In this document: in pieces, positions 27,045 through 35,717 of the stretch | Layout: each line of letters begins with the position of its first letter | Numbering within the stretch: the stretch's first letter is position 1 | Assembly: GCA_965205965.1 (NCBI GenBank) | Contig: CBDBHT010000006.1 | Location: 558,001 to 622,000, forward strand | Source of the DNA: Bin55 sp965205965 | GTDB lineage: Bacteria > Pseudomonadota > Gammaproteobacteria > Pseudomonadales > Azotimanducaceae | Length of the DNA: 64,000 nucleotides | Direction: 5' to 3' | Notes under the pieces: model-generated | The model's input: only the letters and a program-made list of their open reading frames with translations | Databases searched by the model: none | Told to the model about the DNA's origin: nothing | Program-made: the position numbers and the translations under genes

Positions 27045-29207
27045 ATGAAAACATCTGGCAATGTCCCGTTCAGTGGCGTAGTACCTCGTTTTGTAAGAAA
27101 TAAATGCTTTGGGTGGCGGCTTGTGCTGGGACTTGTCGGATCGTTGTTTCTAGCGGCATGCGGAAGTGACAAATCCTCCGGTCCGCAGCTGGAACTCTCG
27201 ACGGAAGCGATTCAGACCACCTACGTTCTCGGTTTGGCACCGGTCGGCACTGAGATTGCGCTGCGCAACATCGGCGATGAACTGCTGACCTTTTCGCTAA
27301 CGGGCCCCGCCTTCTGGGTGGCAGCCGCAAGCGCGACGAGCGGGGAGATCGTACCCGGGGGGGAAGCGACCATTCAGTTCACCTTGGAATGCTCGGTTCC
27401 GGGAGACGTTGCGGGAACGATCACGATCAGCGGGAACTTCGGGAGTGATGCGAGCCTTTCCGCGTCCTTGCGTTGTCAGGCACCTCCGATTACGGTGGCA
27501 CTGAGCGAGCCGGTCCCTGACTCCGCCGGGCATCCGCGATTAAACGCACAGAGCGAGATGCAGTGGAGTATCGCTTCGACGTGGAGTGGGCAGCCCGCCG
27601 TGGACTATGACATCACCATCGTTTCCAGCAACGACCATGTTGTGACGGTTGATCCGGCATCGGGATCGGTGGAGCTCGATAGTACGGTAGTGACAAATTT
27701 GGACGCCGTATGTCCGGCACCGCGTGATCAGGACGTTGAATTACGAATTACGGCGGGCGACGGGCTGTTGGACACCGTCTGGGGCCTAGATTGCCAAGGC
27801 GGCAGCGGTGCGGTGCGACGAGTCGAGCTTTATCAAGGCCCGATGGCGGTGCGGGAAGTATACGAAGCAGACGATTCGGAGGAGGAGGGTACGTTCACGA
27901 CGAGAACGTTCACCGATTTGATATCTGGCCGCGACGGCGTGGGGACGGTGCGGGTGGAACATGGGACCGACTATATGGGTGAGCCGGTATTCAGTATCGT
28001 GGACGGATCAAGTACGGCCCATCCGGTAGAACTCGAGATCCTGTCTGCGTCCGACCCGGACGAGAGTGCTTCCGGGAACTACGAAACGGAGTTTATGTTT
28101 CCCATACCTGGGCCTTTATTCGCACCGGAGAGCACCTTCCGAGCGGACATTGACGTAGACGGTTCGGATGACGGTCCCGCTAGGGAACACGTTCTTGCTA
28201 TGAGTGATCTTTCGTTCTTTGATACCCCTTTGATGCGTATTCGACTTTTCCGCTTGGAAAATAACCAGGGCATACCAGAACTAGAAAGCCTTGATCCGTT
28301 TATGAACCCGATCATGAATTACATGCCGGTAGGCAGTGTAGAAATGACGGACGAAGGGGTTATTAGTCACGACTCCGGTACGGCATGGAACGCCTTTAGT
28401 GCCTTGAGTTCACTTCAAGATCATTGGATGGAGAACGCGGAAGCAGACGAGTATTACCACGGAATCTTCATTTTTAGGAGGGGTGACCCTGGCGGTGTCG
28501 CGCACCTTAGTGGACATGTAGGTCTCAGTCTGGACCCGTATAAATATCAAAATGGAAATCTTTTAGACGATTACCACATTTTTCCTCACGAAATGGGGCA
28601 CAACTACTCACTTCGACATGCACCGTGCGGCGGCCCGGCGAACGTTGACCCGAACTACCCGTACGAGAACGCTCGTCTCGGTCCCCGTCGGGGGTGGAAG
28701 TTCATCGAAAATCGGTTCATCGACTCCAAGGAAACCTACTACGATCTGATGTCCTACTGTACTCCCGCATCCGTATCCGACTACAATTTTAAGAGAGCTG
28801 GAGAATACTTGGAGCAAGTGGGAAGACTAGCCGCACAGCAACCGCCGCAGGTGGTAGCCAGCAATACGAGCGATTACGTACCCTTGACCAGGACGGGCAA
28901 AAGGGCTCAGGGCTTGGCACTGACGGGTCATGTGGACGACCAGGGACAGTGGTCGTTTCGCAGAGCGGTCTACAGTGATCGAAACCCGCTCCCGATCGAT
29001 TTGCTGGCAGTACACAGCCATATCGTGACGCTTTTTGACGTCAACGGCACGGAGATTTCCTCGCAGTCTTTCTCGCCTATGGAGATTGTCCACGGAACTG
29101 GTTTTGATTGGGGCGTGCGGATTGCGGTTCCCAACTCTCAGCCGGTGGAGTTGGTAGTGACCGACTTGGACGGTATTGATCTTTTGCGGAGCGAGTTTGA
29201 ACTTTGA
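27045..29207 (+). CDS. metzincin (M66/StcE-like) zinc protease lipoprotein, copy 1
   Basis: 720 residues from ATG 27045, with GGAGG seven bases upstream. A lipoprotein signal (hydrophobic LVLGLVGSLFLAACG, Cys at about 40) implies membrane anchoring and export. Residues about 45-155 and 160-260 look like two Ig-type beta domains. The protease domain begins near residue 270. It carries the metzincin zinc site HEMGHNYSLRH (about residue 515, HExxHxxxxxH), CGG, DPNYPYENARLG, and the Met-turn YYDLMSYC (about residue 567) followed by SDYNF, a layout shared with M66 proteases such as StcE. A C-terminal beta domain (about 640-720) ends LVVTDLDGIDLL. Substrates in that family are glycoproteins. The inverted partner is at 35718-37886. 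Confidence 0.85.
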   Translation: MKTSGNVPFSGVVPRFVRNKCFGWRLVLGLVGSLFLAACGSDKSSGPQLELSTEAIQTTYVLGLAPVGTEIALRNIGDELLTFSLTGPAFWVAAASATSGEIVPGGEATIQFTLECSVPGDVAGTITISGNFGSDASLSASLRCQAPPITVALSEPVPDSAGHPRLNAQSEMQWSIASTWSGQPAVDYDITIVSSNDHVVTVDPASGSVELDSTVVTNLDAVCPAPRDQDVELRITAGDGLLDTVWGLDCQGGSGAVRRVELYQGPMAVREVYEADDSEEEGTFTTRTFTDLISGRDGVGTVRVEHGTDYMGEPVFSIVDGSSTAHPVELEILSASDPDESASGNYETEFMFPIPGPLFAPESTFRADIDVDGSDDGPAREHVLAMSDLSFFDTPLMRIRLFRLENNQGIPELESLDPFMNPIMNYMPVGSVEMTDEGVISHDSGTAWNAFSALSSLQDHWMENAEADEYYHGIFIFRRGDPGGVAHLSGHVGLSLDPYKYQNGNLLDDYHIFPHEMGHNYSLRHAPCGGPANVDPNYPYENARLGPRRGWKFIENRFIDSKETYYDLMSYCTPASVSDYNFKRAGEYLEQVGRLAAQQPPQVVASNTSDYVPLTRTGKRAQGLALTGHVDDQGQWSFRRAVYSDRNPLPIDLLAVHSHIVTLFDVNGTEISSQSFSPMEIVHGTGFDWGVRIAVPNSQPVELVVTDLDGIDLLRSEFEL

Positions 29208-29312
29208 GAAACGTACCGCTGAAGAATGTCTAGGACTACATATTCGTTCGCGTTTTTGAGATCTTTCTTGACAAGATAGCTGTATGTGAATGAAATGGAT
29301 TTCTCCTGCAAT

Positions 29313-29352
29313 GGAAAATGGCTGGCTTCGGGGATTTAGCCAGCCATTTTCC
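29313..29352. terminator. hairpin after protease copy 1
   Basis: A perfect 14-bp stem (GGAAAATGGCTGGC and its complement) with a 12-nt loop lies about 105 bp after the stop codon. The right arm ends in a T-rich stretch (CCATTTTCCGTGTTTT), so it is probably an intrinsic terminator that can work in both directions. Confidence 0.6.
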
Positions 29353-29490
29353 GTGTTTTGGACCGCAGGCATCGTGGGCCTGCAAGGACCCGGTTTTATT
29401 GCTGCTCAACTATTGGAAGATAGGAGTACGGCGGTGGAAAGCGATGTGCAAGGAGTAGCTGAGTGCACCAGATCTGCGATATGGATATAG

Positions 29491-30100
29491 TTAGTGTCTG
29501 CGCGAAAACCCTGACGATTCTACCAAAGCGTTGATTATTGCGGCATGGGAGAGTGTTTTGAGCTAAAATGCTGCGGGTGAAGATTGCCGTTGGAGGCGTT
29601 GAAATGAGCTTTTTTGGGGTTTTCAGGGGTTCAGGGGGAGGGGATCTGTGCGGATCTTCGTCGGGAGGGCAGCGATCATGAGAGGTTTCGAGCATGCCTT
29701 GCGGTTGGACGAGACGCCGATCGGTGAGATCAAGATGAACGTGAAATCACGGGATGACATTCCGGCGTTGCTGTTGGGATTGCAGCATCTGTACGTGTTG
29801 TGTCGGGAGGAATGGGAAGGGTTACTGGGTTGCCATGTGACAGCGGATCGGGATCCGGAGAACGGTCGGCCGGGGATGACGCTGTGGCGGGTTCTGGTGA
29901 TGGCGGTTCTCAAGCAGGGTTTGGATTGCGACTACGACCGTCTGGGGGAGTTGGTGAACCATCACCAGGGTGGTACGGAAGATGCTGCAGCATGGGTTTC
30001 TGGATGACTGGACTACTCGGTGCGCACGTTGCAGGACAACGTGTCGCTGGTGACGCCGGCGTTGCTACAGGAGTTGAATGCGCTGCTGGTGCTGGTGCGG
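29491..30100 (+). pseudogene. IS1202-type (ISNCY) element, 5' end and transposase N-terminus
   Basis: The terminus TAGTGTCTGCGCGAAAACCC is followed by a transposase start at about 29678: FEHALRLDETPIGEIKMNVKSRDDIPALLLGLQHLYV...PENGRPGMTLWRVLVMAVLKQGLDCDYDRLGELVNHHQ, the typical N-terminus of IS1202/ISDol1-group transposases. A frameshift near 29985 precedes the next readable block (DDWTTRCARCRTT region). It is truncated at 30101 by a DruA-IS4 end. Confidence 0.7.
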
Positions 30101-30243
30101 GCAATGGCATTCGGATTAGCGGAAAGGGATCCTGGTCTTTGAGGATGTCGTGTAACCGGTTGATATACGGAAACATATTCGGTGCTTTTGAGGTTCTTCA
30201 AAAAACACTTGCGTTTCAGCATGGGTTATGGCAATCTACGCTT
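30101..30243 (+). repeat. DruA-IS4 right-end remnant, inverted
   Basis: CAATGGCATTCGGATTA and the following 125 bp equal the right end of the element at 62225-62354 in reverse. No coding part is left. Confidence 0.7.
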
Positions 30244-30247
30244 AGTT

Positions 30248-31320
30248 AGTGTCTGCGGGAAAACCCCATTTTACGATGGGTTTAAGCCACGTGATGGTAT
30301 CCGCCGCTCAGAGGATCATGTTGATTTAGGAGATGTACGGCGGGTCATCCGCCCATCGGGGCTCCAAAAGTGCGGATGATGTCCTGCTGCTCGCTTTCGG
30401 GGCGTGCGGAGTCCGTCCCGAGGGGCGGGAAGGATGGATATTGAGGATGGGGACGGCTAGGCCGCCAAACGATAGGGTGGTGCGTGCGTGCGATGGGACC
30501 GCCGCGCCGCCCGTTGCTGCAGCAAGCGTCCAAATCAATGCAGGTTAGCTGCGAGGATCGAGATACCCACGGTGCGTTCGAAGCCTTCCCGGCCATGCAT
30601 GCGCACCCGGTCCAAGCCATGACTTTCCAACGCATGGATCGCCGATTCCACGCCCGGATTCCGCCGGCGTCGCGCCACGAACGATGCTTTACCTTCCCGG
30701 GCTCCCGGCTGGCCTCCGTGCCTCGCCCCTTCGCGGGCAACGCGACGTGCTCCAGCACCGCGGCCAGCTGCTGTTGGTTGGCGGGGCTGTGGAACCCCCG
30801 GTCGAAACTGCATCCGCGCAACTCCGGATACTGTGCCTGGCATGCCGCCACCAGCGGAACGGCCACGTCCACATCGCCGCCATGCCACTGCAAGTGCCAA
30901 CCCAGGATGAACACTGATGTTGATCTTCCAGCACCGTCAGGGGAACCCCCAGCTCCACCGGACGGCCTTGCCCTTCATGATCCAGCGCGTATGCGGCTCG
31001 AACAGCGAGAACAGTTTCTCCTCGTGCGGGATCATTTCCCCTTCCAGCACGCGACGGCGGATCTGATCCTGCAAACGCACCAAGCAGGCGTAAAACCAGC
31101 GCCATCGCGACAGCTGCGCCGGGCGACACCGAGCCCTCCGGCAATCCTTCCAGCTCCAGCTCCTCCAGCGTGTCGCCCAGACACCCCGTCAGATCGCCAC
31201 ACAGGGTCAACCACGCCGCCACCGCCTTCGGGCGCGTTGACGCCACAACCGTGCGCAGCTCACCCGTTGATAGCCCTGCCGAACCTGGCTCCGCCAGTAC
31301 CGCCCCTGCCGCCATCCCGA
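30248..31320 (-). pseudogene. IS1202-type (ISNCY) element, transposase C-terminal two thirds and 3' end
   Basis: The minus strand, over several frames, reads IPHEEKLFSLFEPHTRWIMKGKA, then DVAVPLVAACQAQYPELRGCSFDRGFHSPAN (catalytic Asp region), then NPGVESAIHALESHGLDRVRMHGREGFERTVGISILAANLHRLGRLLQQR (catalytic Glu region). At 30248 the element terminus GTGTCTGCGGGAAAACCCC is present. At least three frameshifts have occurred. Confidence 0.7.
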
Positions 31321-31535
31321 CACCTATTGTCGGCGAGATCGTCCGGTGTCGGCAACGGCTCCGTCCGGGTAGGTCCTATGAACGGCGATCCCGAAAACCG
31401 GTCGGAAAGTGGCAGCGAAGAAGGGGAGCACCGGCACCGGCAACTCGCTAACGAAATAAAAAATCAGCGGATAACCAAGGCCCAAGACCGAATCCTTAAC
31501 CGAATGGCAAAATCTACTAAACGAATGCCATTGCT
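31321..31535 (+). pseudogene. DruA-IS4 element, 3' end remnant
   Basis: Encodes the last 40 residues of the DruA-IS4 transposase (IVGEIVRCRQRLRPGRSYERRSRKPVGKWQ...) in the plus direction, then the terminal 85 bp to CGAATGCCATTG. It is the inverse of 59818-60030. Confidence 0.65.
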
Positions 31536-31662
31536 GGTGCGGGAGGGTCATGCGATGCGGTGGCGGGAAAGCCCCCTGGTGCCGTCTTGGACGCGGTCGG
31601 GTTGACTCGTTCGTAGTGGAGACGTAAGTTGTGTCAAGAATCTTCTGCAATTTCTGGTGGGA

Positions 31663-31696
31663 GCGGAGACCCGCCCATATGGGCGGGTCTCCGCTC
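31663..31696. terminator. palindromic hairpin at the IS256 3' edge
   Basis: AGCGGAGACCCGCCC-ATAT-GGGCGGGTCTCCGCT is a perfect 15-bp stem with a four-base loop, 22 bp after the transposase stop and also present in the second copy. There is no T-run, so it may block read-through by RNA structure or act at the DNA level. Confidence 0.5.
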
Positions 31697-31717
31697 GGCG
31701 CGAAATTTTCGGGCGTT

Positions 31718-32939
31718 TCATGCCGCCTCCTGCCATGTCTCGGATTCCGGTTCGGATGCGCGAACCACGCCGATCCGGCCATATAGATAACGCTGCCCCG
31801 TCAGCCACCGCTCATGGGTCTCCGCCGCAAGTGCCAAGATCAGACGCAGACAGGACTCCGCGTTCGGGAAGATCCTGACGACACGCGTGCGCCGACGGAG
31901 CTCCTCGTTGTACCGCTCCAGCATGTTCGTGGACTTCATCCGCAGGCGATGTTCCCTAGGCAGCCGATACACCGTCAGCGTCTCCTCGACATGATCCTCG
32001 ACCCATTCCACTAGCCTGCCAAACCCTTTCTCATCGCCCCAACGGGCTACCCAGGCACCCAGTGCCTCACGAGCCTCCCCGACATGCTCACAGCCCCACA
32101 ACCGTTTCAAACCCTCCAGACACGCGGGATCAGCACTCCGGGACAGTTTGTCCCTGGCATTGCGCAGAAAATGGACGCAGCACCGTTGCCACAGCGCGGT
32201 CGGCAGCACTTTCGAGATCGCATGCTTTAATCCCTCATGACTGTCCGAGACCACATACTCGACTCCCCGCAGGCCACGTCCCTTCAGATGCGAGAGGAAT
32301 TCCGTCCACGACACCTCGCTTTCCCGGTTCGCCACCTCCGCCGCCAACACCTGACGCCGACCCTCGCCGTCAATCCCGAGGGCAATCTGCACCGCCCGGG
32401 AACGCACCGAGCCCTCCTCTCTCACCTTCTCATACCGGGCATCCAGCAGCACATACGGATACGCCTCCTCCAGCCGACGTTCCGCAAACGCCTTCAGCGA
32501 CGCGTCCAGCTTCGACACCATGGCCGAGATCGTCGCCGGTGAAAACTCGTGACCGCACAGATCTTCCGCCAGTCGGCTCACCCGACGCGTCGAGACCCCC
32601 CTGCACATACATCTCCGACAGCACCGCCACCAGTGCCTTCTCCGAACGCTGATAGCGCTCGAACACCCGCGTGCTGAACTGGCCGCTGCGTTCCTGCGGA
32701 ACCCTCAGCTCGATCTCGCCCACCTTCATCGTCAGATCGCGCCGGTAGTATCCAGAACGGTAGCCCTGACGCGTCTTCGTCCGCTCGCTCTTGCCCGCTC
32801 CCAGAAACTCCGTCATCTCACTCTCCAGCACCTCGTTGAGCGTCTCTTGCACCAGCCGCCTCACAAAGTCCTCATCGTCCGCCAGATGATGACATGCCGA
32901 CTTCTTCGTGGCATTGTGCGTATAATCTTTCCGAATCAT
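31718..32939 (-). pseudogene. IS256-family transposase, frameshifted by one C
   Basis: Starts MIRKDYTHNATKKSACHHLADDEDFVRRLVQETLNEVLE. The N-terminal 115 residues run to EMYVQG. At about 32598 six C replace the five seen in the copy at 63763, shifting the frame. The remainder is open from VSTRRVSRLAEDLCGHEF through the mutator core: LLDARYEKVREEG (first Asp), VEYVVSDSHEGLKHAI (second Asp) and EHRLRMKSTNMLERYNEELRRRTRVVRIFPN (Glu region). Confidence 0.85.
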
Positions 32940-33099
32940 TTTTTGCTCCTTGTCCCTAAAGTTGTGTAATGAATGATTCGCGCCTGGACGCCCCTTAGTG
33001 CGTCCAGGCATCTCCACATTCCCGATGAAACATCAGATTCTAACCATTCGTCTGTCGTTACAGCCCGTTTTTCGTTTTTGCAGATAAATTTATACACAA

Positions 33100-33588
33100 C
33101 CGAGACGTACGTGCATTACCCGACGGACGTGAACCTGCTGTGGGATGCGATGCGGGTGCTACTGACGGAGGTTTCGGTCTGTTGCGGATCGCATGAGGTG
33201 TCGGGATGGCGGCAGGGGTAGTACTGGCGGAACCAGGTTCGGCAGGGCTATCAACGGGTGAGCCGCGCGCGGTTGTGGTGCCGACGCGCGGCCGCCCGAA
33301 GGCGGTGGCGGCGTGGTTGACCCTGTGCGGCGATCTGACGGGGCGTCTGAGCGACACGCTGGAGGTTGCTGGAAGGATTGCCGGAGGGCTCGGTGTCGCC
33401 GGCGCAGCTGTCGCGATGGTGCTGGTTTCACGCCTGCTCGGTGCGTTTGCAGGATCAGGTCCGCCGTCGCGTGCTGGAAGGGGAAACGATCCCGCACGAG
33501 GAGAAGCTATTCTCGCTGTTCGAGCCGCATACGCGCTGGATCATGAAGGGCAAGGCCAGCCGGCCGGTGGAGCTGCCCCCCCCCTGAG
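33100..33588 (+). pseudogene. IS1202-type transposase, middle fragment
   Basis: Reads VHYPTDVNLLWDAMRVLLTEV, then over other frames KAVAAWLTLCGDLTG, RRVLEGETIPHEEKLFSLFEPHTRWIMKGKASRPVEL. This is the part of the IS1202-type transposase between the N-terminal fragment at 29491 and the C-terminal fragment at 30248. It is cut at 33589 by a DruA-IS4 end. Confidence 0.65.
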
Positions 33589-34660
33589 CAATGGCATTCG
33601 TTTAGTGATCATTGTCATTCGTTTAAGGAAGTGCCCTTCACCTCTGTATGGAATGCCAGTCCTATGTTGAGTTAATCAGCAGTTTTTGCTTGCAGTCTTC
33701 TCCCTCGCTGCCACATCTTCACGGGTTTTCGGGATCGTCGTTCGAAGGATCTGCCGGGCCGGAGTCGTTGTCGGCATCGGATGATGTCGCGAACCACCTG
33801 GGTGACCGTTTCCTGTAGCGCGGATGCCTGCTTCAGCAACAGGGCTCTCGATGTCGGCCGCCACCATCGCCAGTCCGTGCTTGAAATGGGTCTGCCTGCG
33901 CGGCTTGCCATGTTCGTGCGGGCTATTCGTTCCATCGATGGTCGCCGTGACCGGAGAACCGCCGGGTCATGGCGTTCAGGGGGAAGCCGGCATAGAGTTT
34001 CTGTTTCACTCCCCGCTCGCTTGGTCCATGGAAGTCTTCCACCTCCATCCGTTGTTTGGACACCTTGTACCATTCTTCCACGCCCCATCTTGCGCGATAC
34101 CGCTCCGCCAGTTGCGGGATGGTGTATCGCTTCGAATCCAGCAGGGTGGTTCCGAGGATGAAGACCGTTTTGCCGACGAGGTATTTCACCAGCCGAAGGC
34201 AGTGTGCACCACAGGTGGCGAGTGTGCCTTTGCGGGGGGCGATCTCCATCACCACATCCTCTCGATCGCCGGGGATGAAATGGTCGATGTCGGCACCGGT
34301 TTTCCGCTTTATCCCGAACACCGCATGCAGTCCCCGGATCACGTGCACGTGCAGCATCCGTAGACAGGATCCAGGGCTTTCCCCGCCCTTCGGCGTCCGC
34401 CAGCCAAGATGACTGCAGATGGCCGAAGCCAGCTCATCGCGACTCAAGGACGGAAACAGCTCCACCGTCCTCTGAATGTCCGCAATCCGACGGCGGGTCA
34501 GCCGCCTGCCACAAAATGTGATCGACTTCAGATCCACGATTCTCGAACCCATCCACTTTCCGTCCGAAACAATTCCATACAGCATAGTTTGCCAAAAAAA
34601 ATGTCGCAACGCAACCCCTTTTTTTGAACACTCCAAAAAACAGAAACAAGTCCCAGTCAA
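33589..34660 (-). pseudogene. DruA-IS4 element, internally deleted derivative
   Basis: The left terminus CAATGGCATTCGTTTAG is at 33591. The minus strand encodes the N-terminal 60-70 residues of the fusion protein (LKSITFCGRRLTRRRIADIQRTVELFPSLSRDEL...), joined directly to the late transposase region VHVIRGLHAVFGIKRKTGADIDHF...TVFILGTTLLDSKRYTIPQLAERYRARWGVEEWYKVSKQRMEVEDFHG. It then shifts frame to the C-terminal RCRQRLRPGRSFERRSRKPVK. The DruA core and the first two catalytic Asp residues are deleted, while the Glu region is kept. Confidence 0.7.
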
Positions 34661-34682
34661 TCAATGGGTTATAGAAAACCCT

Positions 34683-34767
34683 CGATTCCACGCAACACGG
34701 TTCTTGCCACTCTGAAGAACCGATCAGGTTCAGCCACGATGCGTGCTTTGAACTCGAACCGGTTGGG
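34683..34767 (-). pseudogene. IS630 transposase scrap
   Basis: About 85 bp matching 7540-7640 of the IS630 element with two internal deletions (GATTCCACGCAACACGG, then CAGCCACGATGCGTG, then GAACTCGAACCGGTTGGGC). Confidence 0.55.
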
Positions 34768-34907
34768 CCCTGAGCGGCGGATACCATCAAGTAGCTTAAA
34801 CCCGTCGTAAAATGGGGTTTCCCCGCAGACACTAGTTAGCCTGTAAAAAGCCCATTCCGCCAAAAGCCAACGAATTTCATATCGAGAATAGGGCTGATGC
34901 TTCCCTG
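34768..34907. repeat. 140-bp direct repeat, unit 1 (contains IS1202-type end)
   Basis: Contains the 3' terminus of the IS1202-type element (AAACCCGTCGTAAAATGGGG...CGCAGACACTA) plus 70 bp of flanking sequence. The same 140 bp recur at 34951-35090. Confidence 0.75.
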
Positions 34908-34950
34908 CAAAGGCGCAGATCGACTTTTCTCAAACCGAATGCCATTGCCC

Positions 34951-35090
34951 CCCTGAGCGGCGGATACCATCAAGTAGCTTAAACCCGTCGTAAAATGGGG
35001 TTTCCCCGCAGACACTAGTTAGCCTGTAAAAAGCCCATTCCGCCAAAAGCCAACGAATTTCATATCGAGAATAGGGCTGATGCTTCCCTG
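34951..35090. repeat. 140-bp direct repeat, unit 2
   Basis: Same sequence as 34768-34907. The 43 bp between the units include a DruA-IS4 terminus (GAATGCCATTG at 34938-34948), suggesting unequal exchange or a replicative rearrangement involving that end. Confidence 0.75.
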
Positions 35091-35238
35091 AACCACTCAC
35101 CAGCATCTGTGTGCAAGGGTGGTTAAACGTCCGCTGGATAAAAAAATCAAAAGCCAGGCATGGAACTCTCGGAAGAGCAGTTTCAGAAAGTGGGATGCGT
35201 TGCCGTACGTTCGAAACACATGTGCAAAAAGCAATACC

Positions 35239-35357
35239 CACTGGATACCTCTATTTACTCGAAGCAAGCGGAGGTAGACAATCCTTGTATCATTAAAAAT
35301 CGTACACTTATATCGGATATGATTCGCCAGAACAGCAATAGATAGAGGTGTCCAGCT
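35239..35357. repeat. M1 element, full length
   Basis: ACTGGATACCTCTATTTACT to ATAGATAGAGGTGTCCAGCT, orientation as at 21119. Followed within 90 bp by a second M1 copy. Confidence 0.75.
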
Positions 35358-35446
35358 ACTCCCGGCACATCGCCTTCCGCTGTAATTGCTATCTTCCATG
35401 GTTGAACGGTAATGGAGCAACTCTCCCAGGGTCCGCGACCTGCAAA

Positions 35447-35567
35447 ACTTGGAAACCTCTATTAATAACCTACAGACTTGTTATTATCTGAAAGAGATAA
35501 TTATTAAAAATCAAATACTTATATGGGGAATGATTCGTCAAAATAGCAATAAATAGAGATGCCCACT
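35447..35567. repeat. M1 element, subfamily II, full length
   Basis: ACTTGGAAACCTCTATTAAT to AATAAATAGAGATGCCCACT. The left half carries CCTACAGACTTGTTATTATC instead of the CGAAGCAAGCGGAGG block, while the right half is shared with subfamily I. Confidence 0.75.
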
Positions 35568-35570
35568 TGC

Positions 35571-35606
35571 AAAGTAGCTGGCTAAATGCTTAAAGCCAGC
35601 TACTTT
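35571..35606. terminator. hairpin after protease copy 2
   Basis: A perfect 13-bp stem (AAAGTAGCTGGCT and complement) with a 10-nt loop, about 110 bp downstream of the copy 2 stop on the minus strand. Similar in position and stem core (GCTGGC) to the hairpin after copy 1. Confidence 0.55.
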
Positions 35607-35717
35607 ACACCACAAGCGAAATCTGTCCCACTCGCACAGCCACCTTAGTCAAAAAAGACTCCAGAAGCCGCGGCGAACGCAACGTCGTTCCAGACGTTCT
35701 CTCTCGCAGTACGTCTC

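Larger units (their letters stand above)
31625..32975 (-). mobile_element. IS256-family element, copy 1
   Basis: Contains a complete but frameshifted mutator-type transposase and, on its 3' side, a 34-bp perfect palindrome (31663-31696). The second copy starts at about 62790 with the same layout. Exact termini are uncertain; both copies share GTTGTGTCAAGAATYTTCTG at the 3' edge. Confidence 0.7.

Noticed and set aside
34768..35090. CRISPR-like repeat pair
   Set aside because: Only two long units (140 bp) with an IS end inside and no cas genes; this is a duplication. No CRISPR array was seen anywhere in the window.
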